Under the pieces are notes generated by a model. The model had not been told where the DNA came from and searched no databases. It saw only the letters and a list, made by a program, of their open reading frames with translations. From Leishmania panamensis (lineage: Eukaryota > Euglenozoa > Kinetoplastea > Trypanosomatida > Trypanosomatidae): a DNA stretch of 64,000 nucleotides. Below are positions 51,480-61,131 of this stretch, in pieces (the stretch's first letter is position 1; every line of letters starts with the position of its first letter). The stretch spans positions 861,224-925,223 of the forward strand of contig NC_025874.1 in NCBI RefSeq assembly GCF_000755165.1, written 5' to 3'. The position numbers and the translations under genes are program-made.

Positions 51480-52640
51480 GTGCTTATGCTCGTGCCTGTG
51501 CTGCTGCTTGTTGGCGGCGCGCAGGCGTGGAGCAAGAGGAACGCTGAGCTTCCCGCGCGAGTTCGCGGGCGTGCACGAGAGCGTGCTGCGACCGCTGTGG
51601 ACTGGGTTCAGCTGCTGCACGTGGGATTGTGTGACGTGCGACGCGAACGTCGGTGTGCACGTGTGATGCGGAGGGGCCGTGGGCTCGTGAGCCAGGTGCC
51701 GAAAGTGGACGACGACGGTGCGCTGTCTCGTGATGTGTCGATCAACCTGCCAGACAACCTTGGCATTCACAGTGGCTTCGAGAGCGACTGGATGCGGCTG
51801 GAGAGCTCGCGTGTGATGAGCCTGAGCTAGCCATCGCTGCGCGGCGAAATCTTAAACAGCTGGCGCAAGATGCCAAGCCTGGAAGGTGGTATGCACCCAC
51901 CAGACCGCGATGTCGCGCAACCTGTTGCAGTGAAAGGACATGGCGGATCTGCGTGCGGTGGAGCTGCCGTACAACGATTTCCAGGGGTCTCTACCTAAGG
52001 AGTGGTCCTTACTGCGCGTGCTGCAGTCGGTGAGCCTCGCAGGCAGCGCGTTCTGCGGCTGCGTTCTGTTGAACTGGAGGGGTCATTCAGCGCTTGCGAA
52101 GAATGTGGCGGTTCTGGCTGCAGGGAGTACGACGACGTGCTCGCTCATCAACTGCTTGAGTCGTGAGTCTCTTCTGAGGGCTCCGAGCACAACGCCTGTG
52201 GCACCGCCGGTGACCGCTGCGCCCGCGCCGTCGGACAGGGATACTGCGATGTCTATGTTCCTGTCTGGACTAGCGGTGTTGATGTCTCTGCTGCGCGTAT
52301 TTTGTCGATGGACGTGTGGAGCAACACTGGGCTTGCAGGCGACTTTGTGGACAGCTGGGCTACACTGAAGCGCCTGTGGTCGCTGTAGATAGGGCGGTCA
52401 TTTGTGCCCTGCTACGTGTTCAGTTCGTGGAGCGGGATGGTGAACATGAAGATGGTGGACCTGAGCGGCAATCGATTCTGCAGGTGCGTGCCGTCGTCGT
52501 GGGCGGGCAGTGCCTCTCTGCAGGCTGCCGCGTCGGGCGTGAACGTCAGCGACGTGTATGCGGCCGAGCCAGTGCAGTGGTGCGCGCCGCATGTGCTAGG
52601 AGGGGGCCGCGTAACTCACTACTTCTGCACTTGCGTTTGA
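51480..52640 (+). pseudogene. Leucine-rich-repeat surface antigen (PSA/GP46-like) pseudogene
   Basis: Remnants of one LRR protein are spread over two frames. Frame of 51480: a signal-peptide-like start (MLMLVPVLLLVGGAQAW). Frame of 51541: an LRR N-terminal cap with SVLRPLWTGFSCCTWDCVTC, then TGA at 51664. Frame of 51480 again: DWMRLESSRVMSLS, an in-frame TAG at 51828-51830, then LRGEILNSWRKMPSLE. Frame of 51940: LRAVELPYNDFQGSLPKEW with CGCV. Frame of 52242: LSMDVWSNTGLAGDF and SWATLKRLWSL, TAG at 52386. Then MVDLSGNRFCRCVPSSW near 52470. The repeat pattern (DLSxNxFxGxxPxxW) is that of Leishmania PSA/GP46-like surface proteins. At least three frame changes and two stops make it non-functional. 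It is too short and lacks a clear GPI-anchor end. Confidence 0.8.
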
Positions 52641-53650
52641 GTCTTGTGAAGGCCTCCCGCTGCCCTTCTGCACCGTAGCGTTTGCCCGCATAGGCTTCTG
52701 CAAGCAAAGGGCGCTGCGGCGTGACGCCTTCTGTGAGGAGAAGGGCAGCGAGTCATGGCGAAGCGAAGGCCGCGCCCATGCGGCGTACTTTCAAAGCATC
52801 TTCGCAAGAGTGCGTGTCGGTGCGCGAGCACGAGGCATGAATGAAGCGGGTCCACGAGTGCGTGATTGTTGGGTGGCTGTTGCGCCGCGGCTTCTTGATT
52901 CCTTCATTCCATTCCATTCTTCCTATCTCCCGCTCCCCCCTGCGCCCGCTGGTGACCTCCGTCGTGGTCGTACCGCCTCCCCCCTCTGTGTCTTTGTGCT
53001 CTTGGTGTCTTTGCTCCTCTGCCGTAGGTCGGCGTGTGTATGTGTGCGCTTTCGCTGTCTTTCGCTTCGCTTCCTCCGAACTTTCACGTGGGCTTCATTC
53101 GTACTTTGCTCGCTGCTCTCGAGTTGGATGTGTAAACTTTCCCCCTCTTTCATCCCGCCTCACACATCCCTCTACAGTCAGTCTCACAGTGCGCGATAGA
53201 GGGCGAGGGGTGGGGAGTGGAGAGGGGTCCCGTACCGCAGGCGGCCCAGTCATGCATAACTTCACCTCTCTGCATGTAGGCAAACACCCACCCACACCCA
53301 CACCCATTCGCCGGCACACTGACGCAGACAGGTGCACATTGTACACACGCTTCGAGGGGCTCACCAGAGGTGCTGGCTGTGCCGCTTTCCTTTGCAGTTT
53401 GTTGAATCCTGTCATGTACGATTGTGTACGTGTCTGGTGTGTATGCGTTGAGCTGGAGTTGGTTTGGATGGTTCGCGCGCTCATGTAGAAGCCTGTCATC
53501 CGGCATGCTGCTAGTATGTGTGCTCATATTTCCTTCTTCCCCGTTTCCTTCACCCCGCCCTGCTATGTGTGTGCGTGTGTGTGTGTGTGTGTGTGCGTGT
53601 GTGTATGTGCGGGCGGACGCCAAGCAGTCTCCCCCCTCCCCCATCCCGGC

Positions 53651-53856
53651 CGATGCTAGACCACTTCTGGGGGTGACAGGGTCTGGTGCCCACGACGTGG
53701 GGAAGGCCAGTGCGATGCATCGCCACTGATGCCGGCGGGTCAGGCTGTGGTGCGTGCCTGCGGCTGCTTCGCAGCAGGCGATGGGCCTGGAAAGAGGCCC
53801 GCTGTCGAGTGGCGTGTGGCTCATGCTCCATGGCAGCGAGTGGCGACGTCGATAGG
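53651..53856 (+). mobile_element. Degenerate SIDER-like retroposon, copy 2 (internally deleted)
   Basis: It shares both ends with the element at 20875-21345 (GGTGACAGGGTC, TGCATCGCCACTGATGCC; GCAGCAGGCGATGGGCCTGG, CGCTGTCGAGTGGCGTGTGG, GGCAGCGAGTGGCGACGTCG). It lacks about 260 bp of the middle. It lies about 1 kb after the LRR pseudogene. Confidence 0.65.
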
Positions 53857-55319
53857 ACGACAAGAAATGTCCGCCACCTTTTCACGCCTCTCCGGCTCTG
53901 GCCGTTGCTGCTTACGGGCCATCGCTCCGAGGAAGAGGGGAGGAGGCAGAAGGCGCGAAGGCGACCGCGCGAAGCTCGACGACAGTGCGCGTGTGTGTGT
54001 TATATTGGAGGAGACGCTCCGCTTTTTTCTTCCTCTGGCTTCCCTTCATCACCGCTGTATACACGCGTACTTATCTGTGTGTCTACCTCGGTGGTTGTTA
54101 GGGGTATGTGCGTGCGGGGTGGGGGGGTAGCCTGATACGGGATGGACGTGGCGGCCTTTCGGGGTTTGGGCCTGCGGGTCCATTTACACTGCCCCTGGTG
54201 TCAACACGCGTACATCCGTATCGTGTAGATGATCCCTCTGTTCTCCAGGTCACTAGGGCATACATCCGCATGCGCACTGACACAGTTCCCATAGCTTTCT
54301 CAAGTGCGTTGTTTTCCTTGAGCGAGTGCCTCTTTCCCCACTGTCGCGAGCCTCGCAGGCACTCGTGCATCCACACAGGCGAGGAAATCGCCTTGTAGCA
54401 TCGCCATACTGCTTCCCTGCTGCTCCTCCCCCTCCCTTCTTCTTGGAGTGGGCTACATGCACGCATAAGAGCTGAGAGAGAGGAGAGGCAACGTGGAAGG
54501 GTTGGAGGGAGTAGATGTACACCTCTGTATGCGTGATGGTTTTCCTGCTGTTTCTTTCCCCCTCCTTCTCGCTGTGTCGTTGTCGATTCAGTTGTTTCTT
54601 TTCCCTCAGCCACTCTCTCTGCTCCCTCCATTTGCCCTTTCCCCCTCCCGCCTCTGTGGTGGTGCCGAGTGCGGTAATCGAAGTGTTTCTCAACGTTGTG
54701 TGATCGTGCCTCTTGTGCTCCCCATCTCGTCCTTGCATGGCGTTTTTCTTTTGGCTTCCCCCCCTCCCCTATTTTTTCCCACGCCGAGTCTCCGATCTTC
54801 GCATGTCGCGGTCTTACTGGATGTATTCGTTCGACCATTGCTGCAGCTGTAGGACGTGCGGCAGTCCCATGGCGAAGCGGAAAGGGTGTGTGGTCGGGGG
54901 AGTGGATCGAGGAGGGAGAGGGTCAGTAGCGCGATGCTATGCCCAGCTGACGCTTACACCAAGACGGCGAGAGAGATCCTCTGCCAAAGGGCACCGGCGT
55001 GCCTGAGAGAGTCCTCGATGACTTCCGGTGTTTAGTAAAGAGAGCCAACGAAAGGAGTAAGAGGATCGGCGAGCATCAGATGCGCCCTGTGTAGGCGTGT
55101 TGTTGTCGAGCAGCCCGCCCTTTTCTGCCTGTTCGACAAGGGCTGCACCGTATGCGCCTCACTTCACACTCTACTTTTTATGACGATGACGACACTGGCA
55201 GACTTGCTGCCGCCGTTTCCTTCGTGATATTTCATCTGCCGCCTTCTCCGCCTACTCCCTCCCCTTTCTCTTTTCTACGCTTGCGCCCCCCTCTGACCTT
55301 CTGCCGCCCTCCCTCGCCT

Positions 55320-55379
55320 TTTTGGCAGCTCTTTGAATTTCCCTTCTCACTCTCCACGCACCCACGCCCACACGCGCAG
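55320..55379 (+). promoter_or_regulatory. Predicted spliced-leader acceptor for cactin
   Basis: The pyrimidine tract 55329-55358 is followed by CACACGCGCAG, with the AG at 55378-55379. This removes the non-ATG start of the longer frame and gives a 74-nt 5' UTR to the ATG at 55454. Confidence 0.55.
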
Positions 55380-55453
55380 TGGAGAAAAGACGACGGGCAC
55401 ACGCGAATAATAAAACACAACACCGAGGGCCAAGGTCCACAGTGAGCACCACA

Positions 55454-57541
55454 ATGGACTGGGATCGACCTAGTGGAAAGCGGCGGCGCACAGATGAGGA
55501 GGAAGCGTGTGAGGCGTTGGGTGGGCTGCTACGACAGACAGCGTCCCGCGCGATGGAGCGGGTGCGCTTGCAGCGACAACAACGCGGCTGGGAGAGCCAA
55601 CTGACCGCCCTCTCCTCTTCTGCCGCCGCGGCGGTGGCGCGGAGTGTGAAGCCGATGGACGTGCTTGTCATTCGGTTCTGCATGCACTACTTGGATTGCA
55701 GCACGGTGGCCGCGCCGAATCAGTTCGTGCGACTTGCTCAGGAGGTTGTGACGTCCAGTATCGAGCGGTTACTGGTGCCGCAGCTCTTCAGCCGCGATGG
55801 CAGCTCTCTTCCGGCTCTGTGCGAGAGTCTCGTCACAGAGCACACCGCCGAGGACATTCAGGTGACGGTGAAGGAAGTGTCTGAGTTTGTTGAAGCCCGC
55901 TGTGCCCTTGGTGCATGGATCGCCGACGCGACGGCCACTCGCGGGGATGTTAGTGAGGACGACAATGACGACGCGGACAACTACACTGGTGACTACTACG
56001 ATCATTCACGCTTGTGTGACCACGGTGATGGATACTCTCCCCTCGCCAACGAAGAGGGCGAGGGCTATGAGGACGGCGATGGCGGCAGGCCTCCCAACCC
56101 ACAGCAGGATGGCGAGGGCTTTGCGCTGGCCGCCACGTTGTATCAGGCTTGCGAGTTCTGGGTTCGAGTGCAGGCTTTTCTCAACTCCTTGTCACTGCAC
56201 AGTGCCCGCCTGCACGTCTTTGCTATGCCGCCACGGTACGAGCGAGAGCTGCTTCTTCTTCTGTATGCTGCGACTCGCGGCGGCGGTGGCGATGACGAGG
56301 CGTCGACTGAGACGGTGGCACCTGGCGGCGGTTCAGCATCGCGGAAGGGCAAAAGCCGTGGCGACGCGCCCTCCTCGCCGGCTAGCACAACGGTAGAGAA
56401 GGTCGAAAGTAAAGACAGCATCAAACCGGAGCCGATGTGGGACGGTGACGAGGATGTGGTGGCACAGGTAGTCGGTGTCGGCGGCACAGACAACGAGAGT
56501 ACGGAGCAGACGGAGGCGTTGACAGGCCTGCGTCAGCCACAGCAGCTGTACAAGGCATCTGCCCTGCTTGCTGACGTGTTGGCGCTCTCTCGCTGCCCTG
56601 AAGTCCCCACGACGACGTCGTCGTTACCCATCGGTGCTACTTCAGCTCCAGCTTTGGTGTCGTCACCGTCGTCAGCAGCGGCGCCGCGGATCAGCGCTGA
56701 GGCCATGCAGCACCTACGGGGGCTCAACTCGAACTTTTACAAGATGGTGTATGCGCGGCTCGGCGTGATGGTGGCACGTGATCGCCTCTACCGCTTCGAT
56801 CAGGTTTCCGCCATCACGCCACCCGAGCTCACCGTGCAGCAGCGTAACCTTCAGGAGCAGCTGATCCAGCAGGAGCAGCAGCAGCGATACAAGGCAGACT
56901 TGATGTCCGCCGCCCTGGGTATTCCTGGGCAGCCGGAGGCTGGGTTGCCAGCTGCCTACGTGCCGGACGATGCGTACTACGAGAAGCTTCTGCATCAGCA
57001 GCACGACACGATCGATGAGGACGAGGAGGTGTACAAGGGTGAGGTGATGGACTACTACCTCTCTCACCCCAACCGCCCCAGCGCCGCGACGGGGTCGTCG
57101 TCGAACTACTCGCGCTCCCGCTCACACCACGGCGGCTCCTCTGCACGCGGTGGCGAGGCGGAGGCGCTGATGAAGCCGCATCGCTTCTGCAAAGTCAAGA
57201 CGGGCTTCACGTGGACGCAGTACAACCGCACCCACTACGACAGTCGCACTAACCCACCACCGCGGACAGAGATGTGGTACGAGTTCACCCTCTTCTACCC
57301 AGCCCTTGCGAACACGAAGCGTGACATGCGGCACATCTTCCGCATCGAGGACACCCCCGATGGGCCCAACGACCAGTACTGCCTCCTCGTCTTCAGTGTG
57401 GGCCCGCCGTACGCTGATGTGGCGTACCGCATTCGCAAGAAGCAGTGGGACCCCCGCCGCGGCGGGGTGCGCATTAGCTTTGACCAGTACGGCAGGTACA
57501 AGCTCTTCTTTCGCTTCACGAACAGCAACTACCGACGCTGA
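55454..57541 (+). CDS. CACTIN: Cactin
   Basis: 695 aa. The C-terminal about 125 residues are the conserved cactin C-terminal domain: HRFCKVKTGFTWTQYNRTHY, DSRTNPPPRTEMWYEFTLFYP, QYCLLVFSVGPPYADVAYRI, and the end YGRYKLFFRFTNSNYRR, which matches the family's closing FxFxRxxYRR. The N-terminal half holds a helical cactin-mid-like region (SVKPMDVLVIRFCMHYLDCS onward), then acidic and Ser-rich spacers. A conserved stretch LRGLNSNFYKMVYARLGVM and DDAYYEKLLHQQHDTIDEDEEVYKGEVMDY precedes the final domain. In other eukaryotes cactin is a nuclear spliceosome cofactor needed for efficient pre-mRNA splicing and sister-chromatid cohesion. In this lineage splicing is almost all trans-splicing, so a role there is inferred, not shown. 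Confidence 0.93.
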   Translation: MDWDRPSGKRRRTDEEEACEALGGLLRQTASRAMERVRLQRQQRGWESQLTALSSSAAAAVARSVKPMDVLVIRFCMHYLDCSTVAAPNQFVRLAQEVVTSSIERLLVPQLFSRDGSSLPALCESLVTEHTAEDIQVTVKEVSEFVEARCALGAWIADATATRGDVSEDDNDDADNYTGDYYDHSRLCDHGDGYSPLANEEGEGYEDGDGGRPPNPQQDGEGFALAATLYQACEFWVRVQAFLNSLSLHSARLHVFAMPPRYERELLLLLYAATRGGGGDDEASTETVAPGGGSASRKGKSRGDAPSSPASTTVEKVESKDSIKPEPMWDGDEDVVAQVVGVGGTDNESTEQTEALTGLRQPQQLYKASALLADVLALSRCPEVPTTTSSLPIGATSAPALVSSPSSAAAPRISAEAMQHLRGLNSNFYKMVYARLGVMVARDRLYRFDQVSAITPPELTVQQRNLQEQLIQQEQQQRYKADLMSAALGIPGQPEAGLPAAYVPDDAYYEKLLHQQHDTIDEDEEVYKGEVMDYYLSHPNRPSAATGSSSNYSRSRSHHGGSSARGGEAEALMKPHRFCKVKTGFTWTQYNRTHYDSRTNPPPRTEMWYEFTLFYPALANTKRDMRHIFRIEDTPDGPNDQYCLLVFSVGPPYADVAYRIRKKQWDPRRGGVRISFDQYGRYKLFFRFTNSNYRR

Positions 57542-58568
57542 TGGCCCTCGGGCAGCAGCGCGAAATGATAAGACTGACAAGAACGGCGCGCACAGGCAGC
57601 AGTTGTGTCTTTGTGTGTGTGTGTGTGTGTGGACCCCATCGGTTCGTGCGCCTTTTCTTTTGACCCCTCCCCCTTACTGCGCGGTAGTGATGAGCGGAGG
57701 AGGGGAGGGGGCCGGAAGAAAAGGCCAAAGACGCAGGCACGCGAATGCGCACCCAGAGAGGTGTGGGCAGCGATGAAGACAAAACCTAAAGAACCGAGGC
57801 CAGCTGGCACGCGCGCATGCACAGCTGTGTGTCCTTGTGTCTCTCTGAGGGTTTGTGCGCGCACGCCATCGGTATCGAGCGCCATGTCTCGATAGTGTGC
57901 GCTACTGCTTTTTCCGTGCTGCGTCTTGAGCGCGGGCGGGAGAGGGGAAAGCGAGTCTGTGTGTGTGTGTGTGTATGTGTGAGGGGGGGTGGCGGTGGTA
58001 GCTGGTGACCAGGTCGCGGTCGCTACAAGCCGTTCACCAGCTCTGACCGCACGCATGTTGTTCTTCTGCATTCTTCTTGTGACTCGCCCACTCTGTGACC
58101 TGCCAACCCCTCCCCCCAGCATCTTGTCCCTTCCATTTCTCTCTGTCAGTGCGTGTGTGCGTCGAGCCCATGAACACGCAGCTGCCGCCCATCGGCAAGG
58201 ATACAGTGGAATCGAGGAGGCGAAGTAGGGAAAAGAACATATTTCAACACAACGACTTAGAGGATAGTCTTGCGCAACAGTCTCTTCTTCCCCCCTTCCC
58301 CATACACAATCCGCTGTTCTCTCTATTCATCTGTCATGGTAGTTTGTGGCGGGTAGTAGCTTGCCCATCATTTCTGGCGATTGATGTAGCCGAGTATCTT
58401 CCCTCTCTTCCACGTGCTTCTCTCTCTCCCGCATTTTCCTTCGCTTCTGTGGGCCAAGTACAATTCAGAAAGGGGCTCCTACTCAGGAATCTCACAGGAC
58501 TCGTCCACCAACGCGCCAACATATATACACACGCACATACATACGCCAACAACAGCGCTTCGCTAGCA
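57542..58568 (+). other. Intergenic region, cactin to 286-aa gene
   Basis: No gene. It contains GT repeats (57613-57632, 57957-57980), a 9-bp inverted repeat (58000-58008 with 58034-58042), and a pyrimidine tract 58400-58450 followed by AG at about 58458, the likely acceptor. Confidence 0.6.
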
Positions 58569-59429
58569 ATGCTCCGTTTCACTGTCCCCGCCTTGGTGGT
58601 TTTCCAGAACGCGTATGCGCCGCGCGTGCTGAACAAGATGACGCCTGACCGCATGGAGCTGACGATGATCATCCTGAAGGAGCGCAAGAAGAGGGTGCGC
58701 TACCTTGGCAGCCAATTCCACGGCTTCGCTGATCGTGTGCACTTGTTTAACGCACGGGGCGGTGTGCGTCGTGGTACCCGCTACATCATCGAGACGCACC
58801 ACAGCCGCGTGGAGTTCCGGCACCCCGCGCGCAACAATAAAAAGGTCGATGTTCGTGCCGTCAAAATAGCAGGCGCGCAGTACGACTCCATCGGCAACTT
58901 CACCCGCATGACGTGGGACAACTCCCTCTGCACGACGAACCTCCTGAGTGACCCTAACTTCAAGCGCCACTTTAAAAGTATGCCCAAGGACGAGGCCATC
59001 GCAATGCTGGAGGAGTGGGGCGTACGGTACGTCTTGCTAGACGAGATTCGAAAGCCGTCGTTGATGGACTGCAAGTATCACAAGCACCACCTGTACGCCG
59101 ACAAATTTTGGTGGTCGCCATACCCAGAGATCAACCACATGCGCGGTGACGCCGAGTATAAGTGGAAGGGAGACGAGCTGATCGCATACAGCGACTACAA
59201 CGCGCACGTGCAGCATCCCGGCAATTTCGGTGGTAGTAGTAGCAGCAGTGGCAGAAGCGGTAGTGGCGCCACTACTCCCAAATCGGCGGCGGCAGCGTCA
59301 GGCTCGAAGAAGGGTGTGTCGGCAAGCCCGTGGTTTAGGTGCACCGTTGTGGTGAAAAAGCCGCAGGCAGGCGGCGTCAAGGCCAACTCCACCACAGGTA
59401 AGATCGTGACTGTAGAGGCGCCCAAGTAG
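58569..59429 (+). CDS. Unrecognised basic protein, 286 aa, possibly mitochondrial
   Basis: It starts MLRFTVPALVVFQNAYAPRVLNKM, a hydrophobic/basic N-terminus without acidic residues that could be a mitochondrial presequence. The core is rich in Lys, Arg, His, Tyr and Trp (ILKERKKRVRYLGSQFHGF, YHKHHLYADKFWWSPYPEINHM). A Gly/Ser/Ala linker (residues about 220-245, nt 59229-59305) separates it from a short basic tail. The composition fits a mitochondrial ribosome or RNA-binding protein, a common outcome for such trypanosomatid proteins, but I recognise no family. The start is the first ATG after the predicted acceptor; the open frame upstream is low in complexity. Coding by length and composition is well supported; function is unknown. 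Confidence 0.8.
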   Translation: MLRFTVPALVVFQNAYAPRVLNKMTPDRMELTMIILKERKKRVRYLGSQFHGFADRVHLFNARGGVRRGTRYIIETHHSRVEFRHPARNNKKVDVRAVKIAGAQYDSIGNFTRMTWDNSLCTTNLLSDPNFKRHFKSMPKDEAIAMLEEWGVRYVLLDEIRKPSLMDCKYHKHHLYADKFWWSPYPEINHMRGDAEYKWKGDELIAYSDYNAHVQHPGNFGGSSSSSGRSGSGATTPKSAAAASGSKKGVSASPWFRCTVVVKKPQAGGVKANSTTGKIVTVEAPK

Positions 59430-59610
59430 GACAGTACGTGTGTGCTTCGGCTCCAGGACCCCCCCCTCCCAAAGGGTCCACACTTTGAGATTGCCTGTGC
59501 GTGCTGCTTGCTTTTCTGTATTCGGTGATCTTGTGTGGCTGCGCACCGCGCCTTTCGTTCAAAGCCCCTCTTTTCCTGTGGTTCTCTTTTCTCTCTTACT
59601 CCTTCTGTAA

Positions 59611-59750
59611 GTGCCTATGAGAGTGGACGCGTGTGTGTGCTCGTGTGTGTGTGTGTGTAAGCGGATCCTCGGTGCTCAGCGCACATCCACCGAGCCCCGT
59701 TCACACACCCACACACCCACACACACACACGCGTCCACTCTCATAGGCAC
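59611..59750 (+). repeat. Perfect 29-bp inverted repeat forming a 140-nt hairpin
   Basis: The arm 59611-59639 is the exact reverse complement of 59722-59750. The next about 20 bases inward are GT-rich on the left and CA-rich on the right, so pairing continues with mismatches. At the centre CTCGGTG (near 59668) can pair with CACCGAG (near 59690). It lies 180 bp after the stop of the 286-aa gene. Confidence 0.92.
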
Positions 59751-61079
59751 GCCGTCTTTGGCAAAGGATGGATACGCTCTGCTTACTTGTTGGCCACGTG
59801 GGGTGGGGTGCGCAGATGTGCACATCGTTTTTTTTTTGTATTCGAAAAAAAACATGTTTTTCTTCCCTGAAGGCGTGGCGAGGGGAAAAACGAGGGCGGC
59901 GTGGTGCCTGTCCTCTGCACCTCAACCACGTGCATGTCAAGAGGAGGATCGAGCACGAAGAAAGTTACCACACGAGCAGCAAGCGGCAATTGTGGCTGCG
60001 ATTGAGAGCACTCACATGAACGCCTGTGGGTGTGCGAAGGCGACATTGCAGGCGCAGGTCAAGGAGGGCAAGAGCAGACCTGTGCGTGAGAGGTGAGGGT
60101 GGCGGCGATGGTGGGAGGGGGGGACTGGCAAAGCAGGAATGACCCTGAAGTAGCGTGAGAGAGTGTGTGAAGTGCTTGAGTAGAGTGAGGAAAGTGGAGA
60201 GGAGTGAGAGCGGGAACGAAGGGCAGTAGGCTGATGCACGGTGAGTGGTACGTGTGGTGATGGGCGTATCATGGCGGGGTGGGGTGGGGGGAGGAGGAGG
60301 AGGGCGGAGTGAGAAGACTCAAATCATGCGGCCTCGCCTGATCAGAGCCCCCCTTTTCCTTCCTTCCTTCCACATCTGTTTCACCCCATGTGCTTAGCGC
60401 CTTCGCCTTACCCACATCTCCTTCATCTTTTATTCGCCTTCTCCACTTTGATATATTTTTGAACCACATACGCTCTGGTACTTCGTCTGTCTTCCTCTTA
60501 GGCACTGCGCGTCCCCGGACTTCCCTCTTACACGTCCACTCCACCCTGGCAACGGTGCACAGTCCCCCCTTCCCATTCTTCCTTCCCCCCCCTCTGTGGT
60601 ACCCCTCGTATGGGGCACGTCTCCCGCATCGCTTTCACTCTCTCTTCTCACGCCCCCCTCCTTTTCTCGCTGTCCCCCCCTCCCTGCAGTCGAGCTGTCT
60701 GTCTGAGAGGTGTGTCAGGCACAGTGAGCGCCGCACCTCTCCTCGCCTTTGGGTGAAACGAAGCGAAAAACAAAACGGAAAGTCGGCGTGAAGACGCAGC
60801 GAGGCCGAGGAGAGAGCCACCGCCACCTTCACCGTTCTACCCCCTACACATTCCCATTCATTCATACACCCCCGCTGGCAAGACGGAGAGGTAGGAAAGG
60901 CGCGTGTGCTCACCAAAAGGGGCGCGTCTCGACTTAGCAACTGACTGCTGACCTCATATCGCGCTTCCCATCCCACACGGTCACCCTTCATCTTCCAATA
61001 CCGGCGCCTTTTCCCCCTCTCTCCCGTGCTCTTCTCTTGGGTGTGTGAGCGGACGGTGGTCGGATGGTGGTTGGGCGTT

Positions 61080-61110
61080 TCTTTTCCCACTTTTACTTAT
61101 CTTCCCTTAG
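61080..61110 (+). promoter_or_regulatory. Predicted spliced-leader acceptor for the 244-aa gene
   Basis: A long pyrimidine tract ends in CTTAG with the AG at 61109-61110, 21 nt before the ATG at 61132. This is one of the clearest acceptors in the window. Confidence 0.65.
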
Positions 61111-61131
61111 CAGGAACATCCGCTCTGCATC

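Larger units (their letters stand above)
52641..55453 (+). other. Intergenic region after the pseudogene, with SIDER-like fragment
   Basis: 2.8 kb. It holds the SIDER-like fragment (53651-53856), a GT microsatellite (53566-53606) and pyrimidine tracts at 54540-54660 and 55235-55365. No gene is supported. The end carries the cactin acceptor. Confidence 0.6.
59430..61131 (+). other. Intergenic region with large inverted repeat
   Basis: 1.7 kb. It contains the 140-nt hairpin (59611-59750), a T10/A8 stem (59828-59852), a purine-rich block (60095-60310) and pyrimidine-rich DNA leading to a clear acceptor (CTTCCCTTAG, AG at 61109-61110). The open frame that begins in the hairpin's left arm (59611) is not convincing as a gene. 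Confidence 0.65.

Noticed and set aside
54108..54398. 96-codon + strand frame after the SIDER-like fragment
   Set aside because: No recognisable similarity, and it lies in a degenerate retroposon/pseudogene area.
59611..60096. 161-codon frame beginning in the left arm of the large hairpin
   Set aside because: The first 50 residues are Cys/Val and His/Thr repeats from GT/CA tracts, and no domain is visible.
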